From an uncultured Schwartzia sp. (GTDB lineage Bacteria > Bacillota > Negativicutes > Selenomonadales > Selenomonadaceae), in assembly GCA_905372875.1 (NCBI GenBank), contig CAJPQU010000026.1, positions 1-16,387 of the forward strand: a stretch of 16,387 nt of DNA, read 5' to 3'. The first letter of the stretch is position 1; every line of letters begins with the position of its first letter. Below the pieces are notes generated by a model. That model ran no database searches, was not told where the DNA came from, and saw only the letters and a list, made by a program, of their open reading frames with translations. Shown here one piece after another: positions 14,969 through 16,387 of the stretch. The translations under genes and the position numbers were made by a program.

Positions 14969-15889
14969 TTATTTCCCCATGATAAACCGCACCGTGACGT
15001 AACTGATCTCATACAGAACAATGAGGGGCACAGCGATCATAGACTGATTGAAAATATCCGGTGTGGGCGACACAATGGCCCCCACCACGAAAGATAATAA
15101 AATGACCAGCCGCTGCTTGCGGCGCAAGAAATCCGACCCGATGAAGCCTAACTTGGCAAAGACGATGATGAACAGGGGCAGCTCGAAAACCGCCCCGAAG
15201 GGCAATACGAAAGATAAAACGAAATCAAAATACTGGTGCAGCGTGAACATCGGCTGCAAATTCTCCGTGCTGAATCCCACGAAAAATTTGATGGCTGCCG
15301 GCAGCGCCAAAAAGAAAGCGAAAGCCAGTCCAGCGAAAAACAGCAGCACCGATGAGGGCACCAAGACCCCGACGACGGTGCGCTCCCGGATCGTCAGGGC
15401 CGGCAGCACGAATTTCCAGAGCTGGTAAAACACCACCGGCAGCGCCAAAAGGAACCCCGCCGCCAGCGCAATCTTCAAATAGGTAAAGAAGGCTTCTGCC
15501 GGCTGCAGATAATAGAGGCGTCCCGTGGGCATCGTAATGTAGCCCATGATGTCTTCAATGTAGTAATAGGCCACGCTGGAGCCGATTCCAATGGCGATCA
15601 AAGAGCGAATGATCCGCTGACGAAGCTCCTCCAAATGGCGGACGAGAGACATATTGCCTTCTACCGTCTCATTTTCCTCCGACATCCCCAAATCCGGCGC
15701 CGCCTCCCGCACCCCATCCGTTTTCTCCGCCGACGGCAAAGGAGCCGCTGCATCAGCCTTATTTTCCCCTGCCGGAGAAGAAACCGCCGCCTCGTCCGGC
15801 GGCGGTTCCTCCGACGCCTGAGAACGCGCCGCACCTATCTCGGCTTCGCTTCCCTCCGGCAGCGCATCCTTTTCCTTATCTTCGGCCAT
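14969..15889 (-). CDS. tatC: Sec-independent protein translocase TatC with long N-terminal extension
   Basis: TatC is the core membrane receptor of the twin-arginine export system. From about residue 80 the sequence is typical: MSLVRHLEELRQRI at the cytoplasmic N-terminus, then six hydrophobic helices with FVLPALTIRER, FGAVFELPLFI and SPTPDIFNQ. The total is 306 residues, against about 240-260 for most family members. The excess is a Glu/Ala/Pro-rich, low-complexity acidic leader of about 80 residues before the first helix. The ATG at 15889 has GGGAG 9 nt upstream, overlapping the tatA stop. A TTG at 15895 is less favourable. Internal ATGs at 15685 and 15652, the latter giving a standard-length protein after GAAGG, are alternatives. 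It is preceded by tatA with a 14-nt gap. Confidence 0.95.
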   Translation of the reverse strand: MAEDKEKDALPEGSEAEIGAARSQASEEPPPDEAAVSSPAGENKADAAAPLPSAEKTDGVREAAPDLGMSEENETVEGNMSLVRHLEELRQRIIRSLIAIGIGSSVAYYYIEDIMGYITMPTGRLYYLQPAEAFFTYLKIALAAGFLLALPVVFYQLWKFVLPALTIRERTVVGVLVPSSVLLFFAGLAFAFFLALPAAIKFFVGFSTENLQPMFTLHQYFDFVLSFVLPFGAVFELPLFIIVFAKLGFIGSDFLRRKQRLVILLSFVVGAIVSPTPDIFNQSMIAVPLIVLYEISYVTVRFIMGK

Positions 15890-15903
15890 GGGCAAACGCT
15901 CCC

Positions 15904-16104
15904 TTACGCTTTGTCATCATGGCTCGTTTTCTCTTCCCCCGCCCGCGGGGCGGGACGTTCCTCCCCTGCGCCAGAGGTCGCCCGCTTAAATTCGTTAAGG
16001 CTCTTGCCGATGGCCCGGCCTACCTCCGGTAATTTTCCCGGGCCGAACACCACCAGCCCGATGATCAGGATAAGGATTAATTCTGGCACACCAATCCCAA
16101 ACAT
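15904..16104 (-). CDS. tatA: Twin-arginine translocase subunit TatA/TatE family
   Basis: This 66-residue protein has one N-terminal membrane helix (IGVPELILILIIGLVVFGPG), the FGP-KLPE hinge, an amphipathic helix (VGRAIGKSLNEFKRA) and a charged tail. These are the full hallmarks of TatA, which oligomerises around TatC to move folded proteins across the membrane. The ATG at 16104 follows GAGGAGGAG at about 6 nt. The reading frame is open for 46 further codons upstream, but that extension overlaps the prenyl synthase gene and lacks TatA character. No separate tatB is seen, so a minimal TatAC system is inferred. Confidence 0.96.
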   Translation of the reverse strand: MFGIGVPELILILIIGLVVFGPGKLPEVGRAIGKSLNEFKRATSGAGEERPAPRAGEEKTSHDDKA

Positions 16105-16117
16105 AACACTCTCCTCC

Positions 16118-16387
16118 TCAAAAATCCCGCCGGCTGATATAATCCGCCGCCTGTATAAACGTCTCCCGAATCGCTGCCGGGATGTAAGTCGGCAGCGCCT
16201 CCTTCGCTCGCTGAATCTGCACCTCTGCCCGCGCCCGGGCAAAAGTCACGCCGTCGGACGCCCGCACGATGGATAGCGCGCGCTGTACCATCGCTTCCGA
16301 CATCTGCCGATCCCGCAGGATGGCCACCAACTCTTCCCGATGGGGACTCATCTTCAGCGCCCGGATCACCGGCAGTGTCACCACCCC
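16118..16387 (-). CDS. Polyprenyl diphosphate synthase, C-terminal part (5' end outside window)
   Basis: The frame is open to the right edge and ends with a TGA at 16120-16118, giving about 89 residues. It begins GVVTLPVIRAL, which matches the G-x-TLP-xI-x-AL stretch following the second Asp-rich motif in long-chain trans-prenyl diphosphate synthases. It ends LPTYIPAAIRETFIQAADYISRRDF, the usual C-terminal helix with an A-D-x-I-x-R ending. Such enzymes build the C30-C40 tail used by the UbiA-family transferase downstream. Both Asp-rich motifs would be outside the window, so chain length and activity cannot be judged. The short gap (13 nt) to tatA suggests one operon. Confidence 0.85.
   Translation of the reverse strand, partial: GVVTLPVIRALKMSPHREELVAILRDRQMSEAMVQRALSIVRASDGVTFARARAEVQIQRAKEALPTYIPAAIRETFIQAADYISRRDF

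Overview
The window looks like a piece of a bacterial chromosome, probably from an anaerobic, low-to-mid GC Firmicute. Negativicutes is plausible, but no 16S or other decisive marker is present. Strong AGGAGG-type ribosome binding sites, an NfnAB-type electron-bifurcating transhydrogenase and a formate-tetrahydrofolate ligase/FolD/MetF set support an anaerobe. A UbiD/UbiA pair next to a polyprenyl diphosphate synthase points to quinone synthesis. All protein genes lie on the minus strand.

Region 1 (1-6785) is a type II-C CRISPR-Cas locus. It holds a CRISPR array running off the left edge (29 visible repeats of 36 bp, spacers of 30 bp), then cas2, cas1 and a 1137-residue cas9. No csn2 or cas4 is present. 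Repeats beginning GTTTTAG in the minus-strand sense, and a good promoter between cas2 and the array, indicate that the array is transcribed away from cas2 in the same direction as the cas genes. Upstream of cas9, on the opposite strand, is a tracrRNA gene with promoter, a full 36-nt anti-repeat, two downstream hairpins and a strong intrinsic terminator. A second, degenerate anti-repeat copy sits 45 bp upstream of the first, inside the predicted long tracrRNA. The tracrRNA -10 overlaps a possible cas9 -10 on the other strand.

Region 2 (6786-6986) is a short intergenic stretch with a bidirectional terminator that separates the CRISPR locus from the housekeeping operon.

Region 3 (6987-16387) is a tightly packed minus-strand gene run, probably one long operon. 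In order of transcription it is: the C-terminal end of a polyprenyl diphosphate synthase, tatA, tatC, a ubiD-family decarboxylase, a ubiA-family prenyltransferase, folD, fhs, a short metF-like gene, nfnA and nfnB. The first part makes and attaches the isoprenoid tail of a quinone and exports folded proteins by the Tat pathway. The second part is a one-carbon/tetrahydrofolate module coupled to NADPH-NADH-ferredoxin balancing by NfnAB.

The most notable material is at 6540-6780 (tandem anti-repeats, divergent overlapping promoters, tracrRNA fold) and at the cas2-array junction. The operon itself is made of known families.
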